The notes under the pieces are model-generated. The model made no database searches. It was given only the letters and a program-made list of their open reading frames with translations, and was not told the origin of the DNA. The position numbers were made by a program, and so were the translations under genes. From a virus: a DNA stretch of 64,000 bases. Positions 21,701 through 30,246 of the stretch are shown piece by piece; position 1 is the first letter of the stretch, and each line of letters starts with the position of its first letter. Location: the IMG/VR virus record IMGVR_UViG_3300030430_004105, positions 19,219 through 83,218 of that record. One strand, 5' to 3'.

Positions 21701-24700
21701 ATACATTTTTACATACTCTTCAGGTTCTGATGGTATTACAAGATTGTCAGCATATGTGGCTGCCTCTCGCTTATATTCTTTCTTGATCGGATCAAATATG
21801 GCATCGATCACCACGTCGTTTGCAAAATCCATTGCTGGAATATCACTAGGCGATGGCATAAAAGAATCTGGATCACTGTTAAATGGCAAGTCAATATTGC
21901 CAGTTTTACCTATCGCATCAGACACATTATCTTTAATTTTATCTAATAAGTCTTGCATAATTTGTGCTATATCGTCTTCGCTGATTCCTTCATAATTTTC
22001 AGCCAATTCTTCACCCAGTGTCTTGACATCAGGATATGGAGATAGTCCATAATTCAATCCTAGGTTTTCACAAAGTTCTCCAATTGGAGCCCTACTGTCG
22101 TATATTGACTCTATCTCATCGATCAAATCTAGATCAACTAGTTCTGAGCATGTCTCCGAAACAGATTTTACTAATTCTTTGTCTAATATCAACTTCATTT
22201 TTGGATCTTGAACTAAAGCAAATATTTTTGAATACTCTCTGTCATCCGTATTACCTCTCATAAATTCAAAAACTTCTTTGGGCTTAAGTCCATCTGATAT
22301 TTGCTGCAACATATCTGCTATGTCTTGCTTAGAAATCGACAAGTCTCCCAATGAAGGCAAATCAATAGGATCCAAAACCCCTATTTTAATTCCAAGTTCT
22401 TCTATATCGCTACCTGTTCCGGTAATGTCTTCGAGTCTTCTCCTAGGAAGGAACTCAAAGTCTTTAAAATCAGGTAAAGTAAATGATGAGTTGCTTCTAG
22501 TTTCGCCTCTTCTCTTTAGTTCAGACAGTAAAGAATTTAGTTTGCCTTCAAATTTAGGCAACAAGCCTTCCAAGGCAAGATCAAATCCTGTTCCATTGCT
22601 AGCATCGAACAGTTCGCTTATACTTTCTCCACCAAAATCCGGAACGGACAAATCGAGCCCTCCTCTAAGAGATTCTAAGAGATTGTTCAATAAAATCTTA
22701 AAAGATGATACAAGGCTAGCCTCAATACCACTTTTTATATTGCTCTCGATTTGTTCCATGACACTTCCAAAAATGTCATCAATTCCACCAATTTCAAAAC
22801 TTGAGAAGTCAAAGTTTGGATTAACTGATTTTAAAGATTGCAGAGAAAAGCCTTTGTCAGATCTATTCAATTCTATGTCAATCCCTACTCCTGAATTTCT
22901 TTTAAACAACTTATTTCTAGTTTTTGACTCTTTATCAAACTCTAATCTGAATTTTGGTATTGATATTAGCGCTTGAAAAAAGTCAGTGCTTCCGTTTTCT
23001 TTGTCTCTTTTGAAGAGCCTTTTTATGCCCAAGTCAATAGGAGTTCTGAGTGAAGAAGATCCCAGTTTTTTTAAAGAAGCCTTAATGTCTAACTTCATTG
23101 ATTGAAAGTCTGGGGGATTCCTCAAAAGTTGCCCAATCTCTGGAAATTGTAAGTCTATTTCAGGGCATGGGTTGGTGAAGGTAGGTATTTCACCCTGTAG
23201 TATTTTACATATTATCTCTCTGGCAGATTCTTTCTCGAATACATCTCTGTACTTAAGATTCAAAAGCAAGGATATACAGTCTGTATAGCCAAGTTCATTA
23301 ATTTTATCTAAAACAAAGTCTGCAGCCTGTGTGGGGAGATTGTCCGTTAACATTCCTTGCAGATTTCCTTGATCATCGTAATGTAATATAAGACTAAGCA
23401 AATTCGTTTCAAATGTTTCTAGAATGGTTTCTATCTCTTCGAATCCAAAATCATAGTTAAGGCATATGTCTTCTAAAATAATCTTAAGATTTTCTTCGGT
23501 AAGGCTCTCAAAAATCATGTCAATCAATCTTTCATATTCCATTTTTTTCATAACTGCCCTAGCAATAATCTCATTGATATCTTGTACTCCCAATTCTTCT
23601 GATGCTTTTTCCAGAAGCAAAGAGGCTAAATCATCGACTGATATCTTGTCAAACACTAATTGATATAACGATTCTAGATCATCTATGTTTGCTATAATCT
23701 CAGGCAAGTTAAGCAAAAAGTTGTCTCCAATTTGATTTCTTGCTTTGCTAAGTATTTGAGACGTAACGTCTTTAAACTGTTCAGATTCTACTAAATTTGA
23801 CAAGTCAAGAGCATCTTTAGCGTCTTTAAAAGGATCTGTATATTGATCTTTAAATTGATTAAATGTATCTTCTAAGTCTGATATTGGAATATTGAGTCCT
23901 AAATTTTCTTTTAACTTGTTGAACAAGATTAAATAATCACCACCAAAGTACGTGGATAGAAATTGTTGCCATGGCATTCCTGATTCTTGAGAGTTCAGAA
24001 TATTTTTTGCATTTAACATCAACTTAGATATTTTTGTGTCAGTCACGAGAGATAGTTTGTTTATACCAATGTTCAAAAACTTGCCGGGATTCTCTCCGTC
24101 AAACATCGTTATATAAGCCAACTCTAAAGTCGTCGGATCAAACCCAAATTCCATTTTTGAGTCTGTGTTCAGATTCTCTAAAACATATCCATTCTCTTTT
24201 AATAAATTTTTAACTCCATTGAAAAACTCAAAGTTTTTGTCAGATAGTTTTTTCAGATCAATACCTTCAACAACCCCACTAAATTTGGAAATACTATTGT
24301 GATTTTTCTTGAGAACCTTACTTAAGTTTGAAATTATATTTGAAAAATCTCTAGATTTAAAATTCACAGACAATACATTTTCATAAAAATTTTGAAAATA
24401 TGCAATATTTCTGTCTGGTAGAGCGTCTAGATACTTTGATTTGATGGACAACACTAATTCATGTGAGGCACCTTTTCTTGTTGGAGTCAATATCTCTTCG
24501 AAGTTTATAAACCCAAATGCATCTCTGAGTTTTCCAATATCCGCATCAGCAACATCTTTGCCATAATAGTCTAGTATCTCTTTTACACCTAGTAGTTTGA
24601 AATCTTCTATTCTGTTCATGACTTCTTCTTTGTTTTTCATTCCGGTATCAAACTTTACCAAATAAGAATCATCTTTAAAAAAAGGAATATTAAATCCTGC

Positions 24701-25153
24701 AGACTTAAAATCCGAAAATCGATCAAAGACTACTCTTTTTAATTTCTTGAACGGCTTAATTCTAGACATTGGATAATCTGGATTATTTAAAAACTGAACA
24801 TCACTCTCTTTCAAAAAGTATCTTTCTTGATTACTATCTTCAAACAGCCCAAACTCAAAATTTTCACCAAGATCTAGTTCTATTGCTTTTAGTTGAATTC
24901 CGTCTGTTAATTGCCCAACAGGCAATGCCCCAGCGTCGAAAGAAGAAAAGATCTTTGTAATTGATTGACAAAAGTGTGTCGCTCCTTCAAAATTAGGTGT
25001 AGGTAATTCAATCTTGCCATCTAGTGGAGGGCTTATAAAGTTCAAATCAGACTCTTCCGAGGTTGATCGAAGTCTTTCCATGTATTCCTCTTTTGCATTA
25101 TCAAGACGCTGTTGGACTGATAATTCTTCTCTTGTCCCTTCTACTCCTGCCAT
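18704..25153 (-). CDS. Very large (2149-residue) virion protein of the baseplate cluster, function unknown
   Basis: A 2149-residue frame with a clean ATG just downstream of a good ribosome binding site (AAAAGGAG). I recognise no enzyme domain. The sequence is rich in Asp/Glu, Asn, Leu and Phe, with long predicted helical stretches (for example around residues 430-640). A central beta-rich part lies near residues 1150-1300 (FEYGDGIVTGFSTEDG, FEINITTDTGDYLYLNN). A hydrophobic segment near residues 1820-1850 (IASLIAFGISNF ... GLMYLATGYLEP) is followed by an acidic C-terminal region. Its position between the spike-like gene and gp25-like gene argues for a baseplate or tail component. It could be a tape measure, but it lacks the obvious repeated coiled-coil pattern. 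The role is inferred only from context. Confidence 0.8.
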   Translation of the reverse strand: MAGVEGTREELSVQQRLDNAKEEYMERLRSTSEESDLNFISPPLDGKIELPTPNFEGATHFCQSITKIFSSFDAGALPVGQLTDGIQLKAIELDLGENFEFGLFEDSNQERYFLKESDVQFLNNPDYPMSRIKPFKKLKRVVFDRFSDFKSAGFNIPFFKDDSYLVKFDTGMKNKEEVMNRIEDFKLLGVKEILDYYGKDVADADIGKLRDAFGFINFEEILTPTRKGASHELVLSIKSKYLDALPDRNIAYFQNFYENVLSVNFKSRDFSNIISNLSKVLKKNHNSISKFSGVVEGIDLKKLSDKNFEFFNGVKNLLKENGYVLENLNTDSKMEFGFDPTTLELAYITMFDGENPGKFLNIGINKLSLVTDTKISKLMLNAKNILNSQESGMPWQQFLSTYFGGDYLILFNKLKENLGLNIPISDLEDTFNQFKDQYTDPFKDAKDALDLSNLVESEQFKDVTSQILSKARNQIGDNFLLNLPEIIANIDDLESLYQLVFDKISVDDLASLLLEKASEELGVQDINEIIARAVMKKMEYERLIDMIFESLTEENLKIILEDICLNYDFGFEEIETILETFETNLLSLILHYDDQGNLQGMLTDNLPTQAADFVLDKINELGYTDCISLLLNLKYRDVFEKESAREIICKILQGEIPTFTNPCPEIDLQFPEIGQLLRNPPDFQSMKLDIKASLKKLGSSSLRTPIDLGIKRLFKRDKENGSTDFFQALISIPKFRLEFDKESKTRNKLFKRNSGVGIDIELNRSDKGFSLQSLKSVNPNFDFSSFEIGGIDDIFGSVMEQIESNIKSGIEASLVSSFKILLNNLLESLRGGLDLSVPDFGGESISELFDASNGTGFDLALEGLLPKFEGKLNSLLSELKRRGETRSNSSFTLPDFKDFEFLPRRRLEDITGTGSDIEELGIKIGVLDPIDLPSLGDLSISKQDIADMLQQISDGLKPKEVFEFMRGNTDDREYSKIFALVQDPKMKLILDKELVKSVSETCSELVDLDLIDEIESIYDSRAPIGELCENLGLNYGLSPYPDVKTLGEELAENYEGISEDDIAQIMQDLLDKIKDNVSDAIGKTGNIDLPFNSDPDSFMPSPSDIPAMDFANDVVIDAIFDPIKKEYKREAATYADNLVIPSEPEEYVKMYFEYGDGIVTGFSTEDGLQVEPVRESFKYNLEFETYYKNLETKLYKKSGNEFIEYEGGIEVVENVSAANYGENKYIKSDDAEKGNIYVKKDTIELQPPDLKGFLRTFEINITTDTGDYLYLNNKRGNNGDVELEYTGSSRVLTISEDECLEDSVSEIKNTQNPYTLFKDNIRSNLNDMYRGQTYKYEIRNDLELIFKNINEHVVKTLRSLYRDYSTLNSVQRLYTMVIDSERVDLLDIESIKNVAKEDYNSNFTFKEGEENQMTKSILQGLVYANFKIYTIELLLRGYFALDLFYNPDDMPNQFPQRVKSAFENDFEDYPDYISKINDIIKYDSIPLQYTSMMEKIYTEVVSEMGLIFEDAKRTAFSLFALEGNDFVYFISPDEDLTTQLLNRYLKGKKYVVNTYFLNQETGEELPRRTNLSALPDELEYQPQRFRLSHLTRLDDVEIDDRFEFAELDITEVNASRQILNYYGRIEEDGSPNYYENSDSLPLVAKTSGSVSQTLLFPIYGEFNRNEGFNVSEIKRSQTLSVIPIFDSDSEDTIVDEFISKYTMFSDLNDIIIATISNEVAKQAPQILTAFASTKDAIRMTFQSLKNSEKTFDNDDKALELSISNYPEESATNPDFSNIARKMALQTVPLILKGIAEKFDTNTQIGSTIRTGADLAGIYIPPQIASLIAFGISNFTIPPNPIGLMYLATGYLEPKERKRIKEMVNNRNTKQDVATGDTDSILEQLENVNRIVEEQMRQEELDIYTSVIETFINEYKAIEDLYFEGGYPEDTDGYPQPKDGRNRDDVFPTRDLTSITESAFSPSGSLSERLEQLITRASDLLLQYALLIGFNLLDNEEFSDDAIEKELFVQEDFTKFKLFLQNSLKANFWICEGLNMIALIYYNTNPAVEDVYPPPQEKPVDIDVTYNPRSGGKSATDIYSNYESKRDSEKRNYLEVVDKTATKTRHKLAKWKYSSHEIFDQTETYTYDIWTQLITYVSDKVIPYLKDNGY

Positions 25154-25165
25154 TTTATTCTCCTT

Positions 25166-26101
25166 TTAGTTTGTAGTGTTAAAACTGCTGTTGATATACT
25201 TAGCACCTGATACAGCGTAGTATGTTTGCTTATGAAATTTAAGATTTGTTCTAAATTTAACCAAACTAGGTATTGTCTTGGTACCTAAGTTTGCCGCAAC
25301 TTCTGCACCAGCCGGGATTAATATTTCAGATGGTGCCGTTGGTACTCCATAAAAAGGAGATATGTGAGTATGTCCTGATACTTTTGCATTAAACTTCATT
25401 TGATATGTTATCGCTGATGATAAGATTCCTGATAGTTTATCTACTTGATCGCAAAGTTTGTTCAATGACTCGTTCACATTGTCTCCCAAAACAAGCGGTT
25501 GGAGGCTCTCACCGTCGTTTCCTGCTATCAAATCAATCCCAGAGACAGAATATATATCCTCTCCATTAGAATCCTTTAAATCAGTACCTGTGACGATCTT
25601 AACACCATCTCTGGAGATGATCCTTACTGCGTCTGATTTGATTGCTAATCCTGCTTTGGCAATTGAATTACCAACCTTGCCTTCTGATAGATCAAAATTG
25701 TCATCAATATCTGTCTTTTGGCTGACATATATACGGCTTGCATCCAGTTTAAAACTAGGATCTACAATTATTTTATTGCCATAATCGTCTTTGTACCTAG
25801 GCTTGTGGGACATTCTGCCAACAACTACATCAATTGTGCCAGCACCAGAGTCCCCTCTGCCGCCATACCCAGACAATATAGATCCGGGACGATCTTTGCC
25901 TATCACCATATAAGCATTTGTTCCGTTTTCTAATACTCTCTCGGCTGCTGCTTGATAGAAATCTGGAAATGCTTCTGTTACTTTTTTCCCGGCAGATCCT
26001 TTACCTATCGCTTGATTTATGTAGGATGGAGAACTGTCAAGTTTTTTTCTAAGTTTGTCGTCAATATTGTTTAATTCTAGTGCTTTTTTGAATCTAGGCA
26101 T
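25166..26101 (-). CDS. Baseplate spike-like protein with beta-helix segment
   Basis: A 311-residue protein. Residues about 140-205 contain the repeated turn pattern AGLAIKSDAVRIISRDGVKI and SGIDLIAGND, typical of triple-stranded beta-helix or hub-spike segments in contractile tails. The preceding part has a Gly-rich GYGGRGDSGAGTIDVVVGR motif, and a late SGHTHISPF segment could hold a metal. It sits between the OB-fold/peptidase tail lysin and the 2149-residue protein, with short gaps (12 and 27 bases), in the expected place for a central spike or puncturing-device partner. The family is not named with certainty. Confidence 0.65.
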   Translation of the reverse strand: MPRFKKALELNNIDDKLRKKLDSSPSYINQAIGKGSAGKKVTEAFPDFYQAAAERVLENGTNAYMVIGKDRPGSILSGYGGRGDSGAGTIDVVVGRMSHKPRYKDDYGNKIIVDPSFKLDASRIYVSQKTDIDDNFDLSEGKVGNSIAKAGLAIKSDAVRIISRDGVKIVTGTDLKDSNGEDIYSVSGIDLIAGNDGESLQPLVLGDNVNESLNKLCDQVDKLSGILSSAITYQMKFNAKVSGHTHISPFYGVPTAPSEILIPAGAEVAANLGTKTIPSLVKFRTNLKFHKQTYYAVSGAKYINSSFNTTN

Positions 26102-26128
26102 CGTTTTTCCTCATATATCTAATTATCT

Positions 26129-28438
26129 CTACCTTGGAAAAGTGATGTGAATATGTTCTTGATAATCTTCTACCTTAAAGCCTGCTCCAAGTTCTCTACA
26201 TGCCTGAATTACCACTTTAACAAATCTAGATTTCGCCATCGTTTCCTCGTCTAGTCTCTGTCCATCATACTGCTTTATACCTTCTGCAAGCAAATGAGTA
26301 TTTGTTCTAAAATCAATCCCATTGCCATAAAGGTGTCCACTTCCTCCCTTTGCTACTCTTTGTTTAACACGAGCAACTGCAGTTGCGTAGTTAGGATGAG
26401 TTAAAGAAGATTTAAATTGACTCTCCGCTTGTTCTTCGGTTAATCCACTCCCGATAATCTCAACTCCGGTACCATAAGGGTAGAGATCGACAACCGCATT
26501 TGCCCATGCCGTACTTGGGGGATCCTTACTGCTGTATAAATCTTTTATCTGATATGCTGTTTTGTTTTTTCTTTTATCCCACATCAAATACACCTGCTGT
26601 TCAGGAGTTCTAGTGGTTGATGTGACATATAATTTTTTATGAGTTGTGGAAGAAAATATAGGATCTGTTAGGGGAATCTTTTGGTATACTTTTTGTGCCA
26701 GTTTGTTCGCAAAATCGACATGAAGTTGCGTGAAGATCCTATCCGGAGCAGCAGTCCAAAGAAGATTTTCTCTGCCTACTATACTATCAAACCTAAACGA
26801 TGGCTGGGGTGGATCTCCTGTGGCTGTAGCGTAACTTACGGCTCCTGCTGCAGAGGGAGAACATTGAAGTCCGGGAGTAAACCCGTTTGTTGGAGGGCTT
26901 ACAGCCTTAATGTCTTGTGAGCCTTGGGCTTCAGAATTGAAAGTTGGGGGCTCTTTTTCGTCTTGAGTAACTGATCTAGAATCAAGATTTGCTTTTGGTA
27001 TCTGTATGGTTTCTTCTGTAGTACTTAGTAAGTTTTGTAAATCACCAACCTTTTCATCTATGACTTTTACAAAGTCTTGGCTCAGCATACCATAATCTAA
27101 AAATCCGTACTTCTCCATCGATAGTGATGTATTCATTTCGCTTCTTAGTCTTTCCGGGCTTCTTGTTCCATCATCGCATCGCTCTCCAGTCACAGATGGT
27201 AAAAAATTATATCCATTCAAATGATACAATCCATACCCAAATGGTGCTTGGCTTTCTTCTATAGGCGCCTCAAAACGATTTATTTCATAATTATCGACAT
27301 GATTTCTGAGGACATACGCTATGTCTAAATCTTCTGTAAACGAGAAAGTTGACATTGGATCAGTCATTAACGCTCCAAAACTTAATCCCAATTCCTTCAC
27401 AAAACTAGACAGCCTGATGCTGAATTGGTATGATTGATCTTCGTTCCAATCACCGGTGGCTTCAAAGAAAACTCCTCTTGTATTTATTTTTTTAACTATA
27501 TCTAGCATATGCCCAACAGCAGCACTAGAGTTTTCATAATTCGTAGATATCCAAATATAAACTCCGACATTGTTCTCAGATAGTATTTCAGCAACCTGCT
27601 TCAATCTTTGGAAATCTATCAATAGTTCAGCCTGATTTGCGACTTGAATTGATACATTGAAGACTTTCTTCTCCTTGATAATATTGTAGGTTTGAGAGTA
27701 GTTACGAAACTCAGTCATGGTGTTAAAATCTGAAATAGAAACAAAATAATTTGAAACTAGTTGATTATCGTCAACATCTTTCTTGAAGTCTACACCCGTA
27801 GAAGTAGATTCTATCGCAGGATCTCCAGTTATTTGAGTTGAGTAAGAAGTTTGTGTGTCTCCTGAAGCCTGAGCGCTGTTTAAAGACGGAACTGCAGAGT
27901 TGAAAGTGTCGGACGTGCTACAATCAACCTCAGTCGCTGGTGTTGAATTTTGAGATCCCTTTGTGACAACTGAGGTTATGAAGCCATCTCTGAAGTTGTT
28001 TTTATCAGCAAAGTCAACGTCCACAATATCTCCCACTTCTGGAATGGATCCATCAGTAGACTGGAACAAAAGAGCAATTGGATGCTTATTGATAGCCGCT
28101 TGATCGCTTGGATCTGCTGGCTCTGGAAGGTGAGCATGTAGTTCAGGAACTCTAATTCTTATTTCTGCGAATGGTACAGCCTTGTCGTCAACTGCCATAG
28201 CAATTGTTTTAGAATACTTCCAACTAGTGTTAGGGGTGTTTTCAAATTTTGAAACAACCTCTAGTACAACTGCCTTCATAGTGCCAATCTGCTCAAAGGC
28301 ATCTGGACTATATGAGTCTCTAATTAATCTCTTAGATTGCCTTAATACAGACTGATTTTGTCTGTCACTAAATGCAGCCCTAGATCTTCTAGGTGTTATA
28401 CTGTTGAGTTGATTTACCGGTGGTATGAACTTTCCCAT
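26129..28438 (-). CDS. Tail-associated lysin: OB-fold, TIM-barrel-like region and C-terminal M15-type peptidase
   Basis: A 769-residue protein. The N-terminal 150 residues (MKAVVLEVVSKFENTP ... GDIVDVDFADKNNFRDGFI) resemble the gp5/VgrG OB-fold hub domain. Residues about 225-460 (VGVYIWISTNYENSS, GVFFEATGDWNEDQ) look like a TIM-barrel glycosidase-like domain. The C-terminal ~200 residues carry M15 D,D/L,D-carboxypeptidase signatures: SGHLYGNGIDFRT (Zn ligands His and Asp) and EDYQEHIHITF (catalytic Glu, ligand His). A low-complexity linker joins the parts. Such hub lysins cut peptidoglycan during injection. The M15 call is strong, the OB-fold moderate and the barrel tentative. It lies next to the spike-like gene. 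Confidence 0.83.
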   Translation of the reverse strand: MGKFIPPVNQLNSITPRRSRAAFSDRQNQSVLRQSKRLIRDSYSPDAFEQIGTMKAVVLEVVSKFENTPNTSWKYSKTIAMAVDDKAVPFAEIRIRVPELHAHLPEPADPSDQAAINKHPIALLFQSTDGSIPEVGDIVDVDFADKNNFRDGFITSVVTKGSQNSTPATEVDCSTSDTFNSAVPSLNSAQASGDTQTSYSTQITGDPAIESTSTGVDFKKDVDDNQLVSNYFVSISDFNTMTEFRNYSQTYNIIKEKKVFNVSIQVANQAELLIDFQRLKQVAEILSENNVGVYIWISTNYENSSAAVGHMLDIVKKINTRGVFFEATGDWNEDQSYQFSIRLSSFVKELGLSFGALMTDPMSTFSFTEDLDIAYVLRNHVDNYEINRFEAPIEESQAPFGYGLYHLNGYNFLPSVTGERCDDGTRSPERLRSEMNTSLSMEKYGFLDYGMLSQDFVKVIDEKVGDLQNLLSTTEETIQIPKANLDSRSVTQDEKEPPTFNSEAQGSQDIKAVSPPTNGFTPGLQCSPSAAGAVSYATATGDPPQPSFRFDSIVGRENLLWTAAPDRIFTQLHVDFANKLAQKVYQKIPLTDPIFSSTTHKKLYVTSTTRTPEQQVYLMWDKRKNKTAYQIKDLYSSKDPPSTAWANAVVDLYPYGTGVEIIGSGLTEEQAESQFKSSLTHPNYATAVARVKQRVAKGGSGHLYGNGIDFRTNTHLLAEGIKQYDGQRLDEETMAKSRFVKVVIQACRELGAGFKVEDYQEHIHITFPR

Positions 28439-28441
28439 TCA

Positions 28442-28744
28442 TTATTTCTCCTTATCATCTTTTTGAATCATATCATAGATATCATCCTTGTCTTCTCCGG
28501 AGAAACTGAACACAGAATCTTTCTTCTCATCTTTTTGGATCAATCCAGCAAGTTTGACTAACTGTTCATTTGATCTTTGAAGTGTCTCTACGTATTTTGC
28601 TGCAGCCAATGACACTTCTTTATGATTGTGTTCGCTTTGCCCTGCAATTACAATAAGATCGCTCAACAACTCTTGGGTTATCTCACGATCTTTTCTTATG
28701 TTTTCAACTGCTTCTTCTATAAATTTATTAAGCCTCTTAGACAT
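28442..28744 (-). CDS. Small conserved T4-like phage protein, function unknown
   Basis: A 100-residue, mostly helical, charged protein. It begins MSKRLNKFIEEAVENIR and contains AAAKYVETLQRSNEQLVKL, a segment I associate with a conserved hypothetical protein next to the late sigma gene in marine T4-like phages. It starts where the sigma gene stops (overlap at 28744) and ends three bases before the tail lysin, so it is translated with them. No membrane segment or catalytic motif is visible. Confidence 0.8.
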   Translation of the reverse strand: MSKRLNKFIEEAVENIRKDREITQELLSDLIVIAGQSEHNHKEVSLAAAKYVETLQRSNEQLVKLAGLIQKDEKKDSVFSFSGEDKDDIYDMIQKDDKEK

Positions 28745-29433
28745 TATTCCTCACCATTCTCATACCTAGTTTTAAAATCAGAGTATTTCTCTCTCATCTT
28801 AGACAACTGAGAAACAATTTGCTTGGTGTTTAGTCCAGTTATCTCTCTCAGGTACAAGTAAATAGCCTTTTTGTTAAATATTTCAATCTTATCAGCATTA
28901 TCAATAAGGGTATTGATAGCATCATATACTTTTCTTTCATTCGGGCGCATCGTGACAGATTCCCAAGACGCTATTTCTTCTTTCAAAAGCCTCATGAACT
29001 CCTGCCTCTCTCTGTTTTCGTGATAAACATCTTCTATGCCGGGCTCAAATCCATTTGCGACTTGCCCTTCTAGTGATGTCTCTCTTTGATTTTTCTTTTT
29101 ATTCTTTTTTACTTGAGCGATAAACCAGTTTTTGGTAATCACTGAGAAATAAGAGAATGCTTTATGTCCTTTTTCGGGCTTGAATTTGTGCAAAATAGTT
29201 ACCAACATAACCTTGCAGTCTTGTTGCAATTCGGAAATGTTTGGCAACGATGTAAATTTATATGTGTATACAATTTTGTCAACCATCTCATCCAGTGCTG
29301 GATGTATTAGGGTTTCGTAAAGTTCAGATTTCCTCTTCAAATCTGTTTCTGGATTATTAAATTCAATAATCGCATCTTCATGCACTTTTGTGAAGTACAT
29401 TCTTTTGGTTCTAGGCTTTCTCGTCTTCGCCAT
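28744..29433 (-). CDS. Late-transcription sigma factor, T4 gp55-like
   Basis: A protein of 229 residues if started at the ATG at 29433, which has a perfect AGGAGG ribosome binding site six bases upstream. An earlier in-frame start at 29466 lacks one. Residues HKFKPEKGHKAFSYFSVITK and NWFIAQVKKNKKKNQR form the sigma region-2-like core shared by T4 gp55 and marine relatives, which direct host RNA polymerase to late promoters. The C-terminal part has a predicted helix-turn-helix-like region (YLREITGLNTKQIVSQLSKM). It overlaps the upstream membrane-protein gene by 23 bases. In T4, gp55 recognises TATAAATA; here one promoter-like element carries exactly this sequence (43383 region). Confidence 0.88.
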   Translation of the reverse strand: MAKTRKPRTKRMYFTKVHEDAIIEFNNPETDLKRKSELYETLIHPALDEMVDKIVYTYKFTSLPNISELQQDCKVMLVTILHKFKPEKGHKAFSYFSVITKNWFIAQVKKNKKKNQRETSLEGQVANGFEPGIEDVYHENRERQEFMRLLKEEIASWESVTMRPNERKVYDAINTLIDNADKIEIFNKKAIYLYLREITGLNTKQIVSQLSKMREKYSDFKTRYENGEE

Positions 29434-29722
29434 CGTTATCCTCCTGTAGATCATCTTCGAACACAACCATAACTTGAGAATAGTTTTCTATATCTCCTGC
29501 AAGCCTTTTCATATGCTCAACTAAGGATGAAATGGTTGGATCTCCATAAAAGGATTCGACTTTGTTAATAGCCCTTAGATGAGTGGCAAACTCAAGTAAC
29601 TTTGATTTCAGTTCTAAAAACTGATCTTCAATGGAAATTAAGTTTCTTAAAAGTTTGTAAATATACCACCCCAAAAGAGCATTGATAAGGATTGAAAGTC
29701 CTAAGATAATGTATAAAATCAT
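29411..29722 (-). CDS. Small membrane-anchored coiled-coil protein
   Basis: A 103-residue protein with one N-terminal transmembrane helix (about residues 2-24, ILYIILGLSILINALLGWYI), a basic edge (KLLRN), then a coiled-coil-like stretch and an acidic tail (EDDLQEDNDGEDEKA). Similar small proteins occur beside gp55-like genes in marine T4-like phages. The topology resembles an inner-membrane spanin subunit, but no partner lipoprotein is adjacent, so this is only a possibility. It overlaps both neighbours by a few bases. Confidence 0.75.
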   Translation of the reverse strand: MILYIILGLSILINALLGWYIYKLLRNLISIEDQFLELKSKLLEFATHLRAINKVESFYGDPTISSLVEHMKRLAGDIENYSQVMVVFEDDLQEDNDGEDEKA

Positions 29723-29970
29723 AATTTAAAATTCCTGTCAATATTCTTTTTGTACTCCTTTACTTCTTTTTTAGTCTCTTCGATTGTACGATTTACAACA
29801 TCGCCAACTTTTTGCTTAGGAGTATTGATTGTAACTTCCCCTAACAACGCAGGAATACGAACAGCCGAAGGAGCATCACAAACATTACAATTCGTGTGCT
29901 CCTCAGTCATTCCATGCCAGACTTCATATTCGCTTTCACAAGCGTCACAGCGGTATGAATACTTAGGCAT
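29719..29970 (-). CDS. FmdB-like zinc-ribbon protein
   Basis: An 83-residue protein beginning MPKYSYRCDACESEYEVWHG, with a second Cys pair in NCNVCDAPSAVRIP. This Cys-x2-Cys ... Cys-x2-Cys arrangement after an aromatic strand is the FmdB-type zinc ribbon common in phages and bacteria. The rest is a Lys-rich helix. Its function in phages is not established; nucleic acid binding or regulation is the usual guess. It overlaps both neighbours (ATGA/TAATG style). Confidence 0.85.
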   Translation of the reverse strand: MPKYSYRCDACESEYEVWHGMTEEHTNCNVCDAPSAVRIPALLGEVTINTPKQKVGDVVNRTIEETKKEVKEYKKNIDRNFKL

Positions 29971-30197
29971 TATTGTACACTCGTCTCGATTGTCTCACCT
30001 TTTGAAAGACTATCAGAATTAGTCCTTAAGATGGGTGGATTAATCACAACAATGCCCTCAGTTGGGTGTACAGTCAACTTCAAGCCTTTAAGCACAGGCA
30101 CGATATCAGTTTGATTTAGAAGACTATTTTGCAAAGCCATCATAATCGCTCCTAATGCTTGATCAGATAAATGTGTAGTTTGAACTTCAGTGCTCAT
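29970..30197 (-). CDS. Small conserved T4-like phage protein, function unknown
   Basis: A 75-residue protein, first gene after a promoter-like element, with ribosome binding site AAAGGAG eight bases before the ATG. The sequence HLSDQALGAIMMALQNSL followed by QTDIVPVLKGLKL resembles a hypothetical protein found upstream of the FmdB-like and gp55-like genes in marine T4-like phages. No catalytic or membrane motif is seen. It is probably the promoter-proximal gene of the sigma/baseplate transcript. Confidence 0.78.
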   Translation of the reverse strand: MSTEVQTTHLSDQALGAIMMALQNSLLNQTDIVPVLKGLKLTVHPTEGIVVINPPILRTNSDSLSKGETIETSVQ

Positions 30198-30215
30198 GTT
30201 TTTCTCCTTTTACTT

Positions 30216-30246
30216 ATTATACGATTCAGATATCGATTTTATTCAA
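30216..30246 (-). promoter_or_regulatory. Phage promoter-like element before the sigma/baseplate genes
   Basis: Reads TTGAATAAA, 16 bases, TATAAT on the minus strand, with GAATCG directly before the TATAAT. It lies 19 bases upstream of the ATG at 30197 and overlaps the last codons of the GDPD-like gene. It matches seven other copies in this window. Confidence 0.8.

Noticed and set aside
22278-22976. Plus-strand open frame of 232 codons (and others such as 30735-31358 and 54219-54695)
   Set aside because: They lie opposite clearly coding minus-strand genes, have low-complexity Ser/Leu/Ile translations and no ribosome binding site.
28744-29466. Longer sigma factor form starting at 29466
   Set aside because: The ATG at 29433 has a perfect AGGAGG site and gives the basic N-terminus usual for the family.
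29411-29722. Inner-membrane spanin
   Set aside because: Topology fits, but no partner lipoprotein or lysis gene is adjacent and similar proteins accompany gp55-like genes in marine phages.
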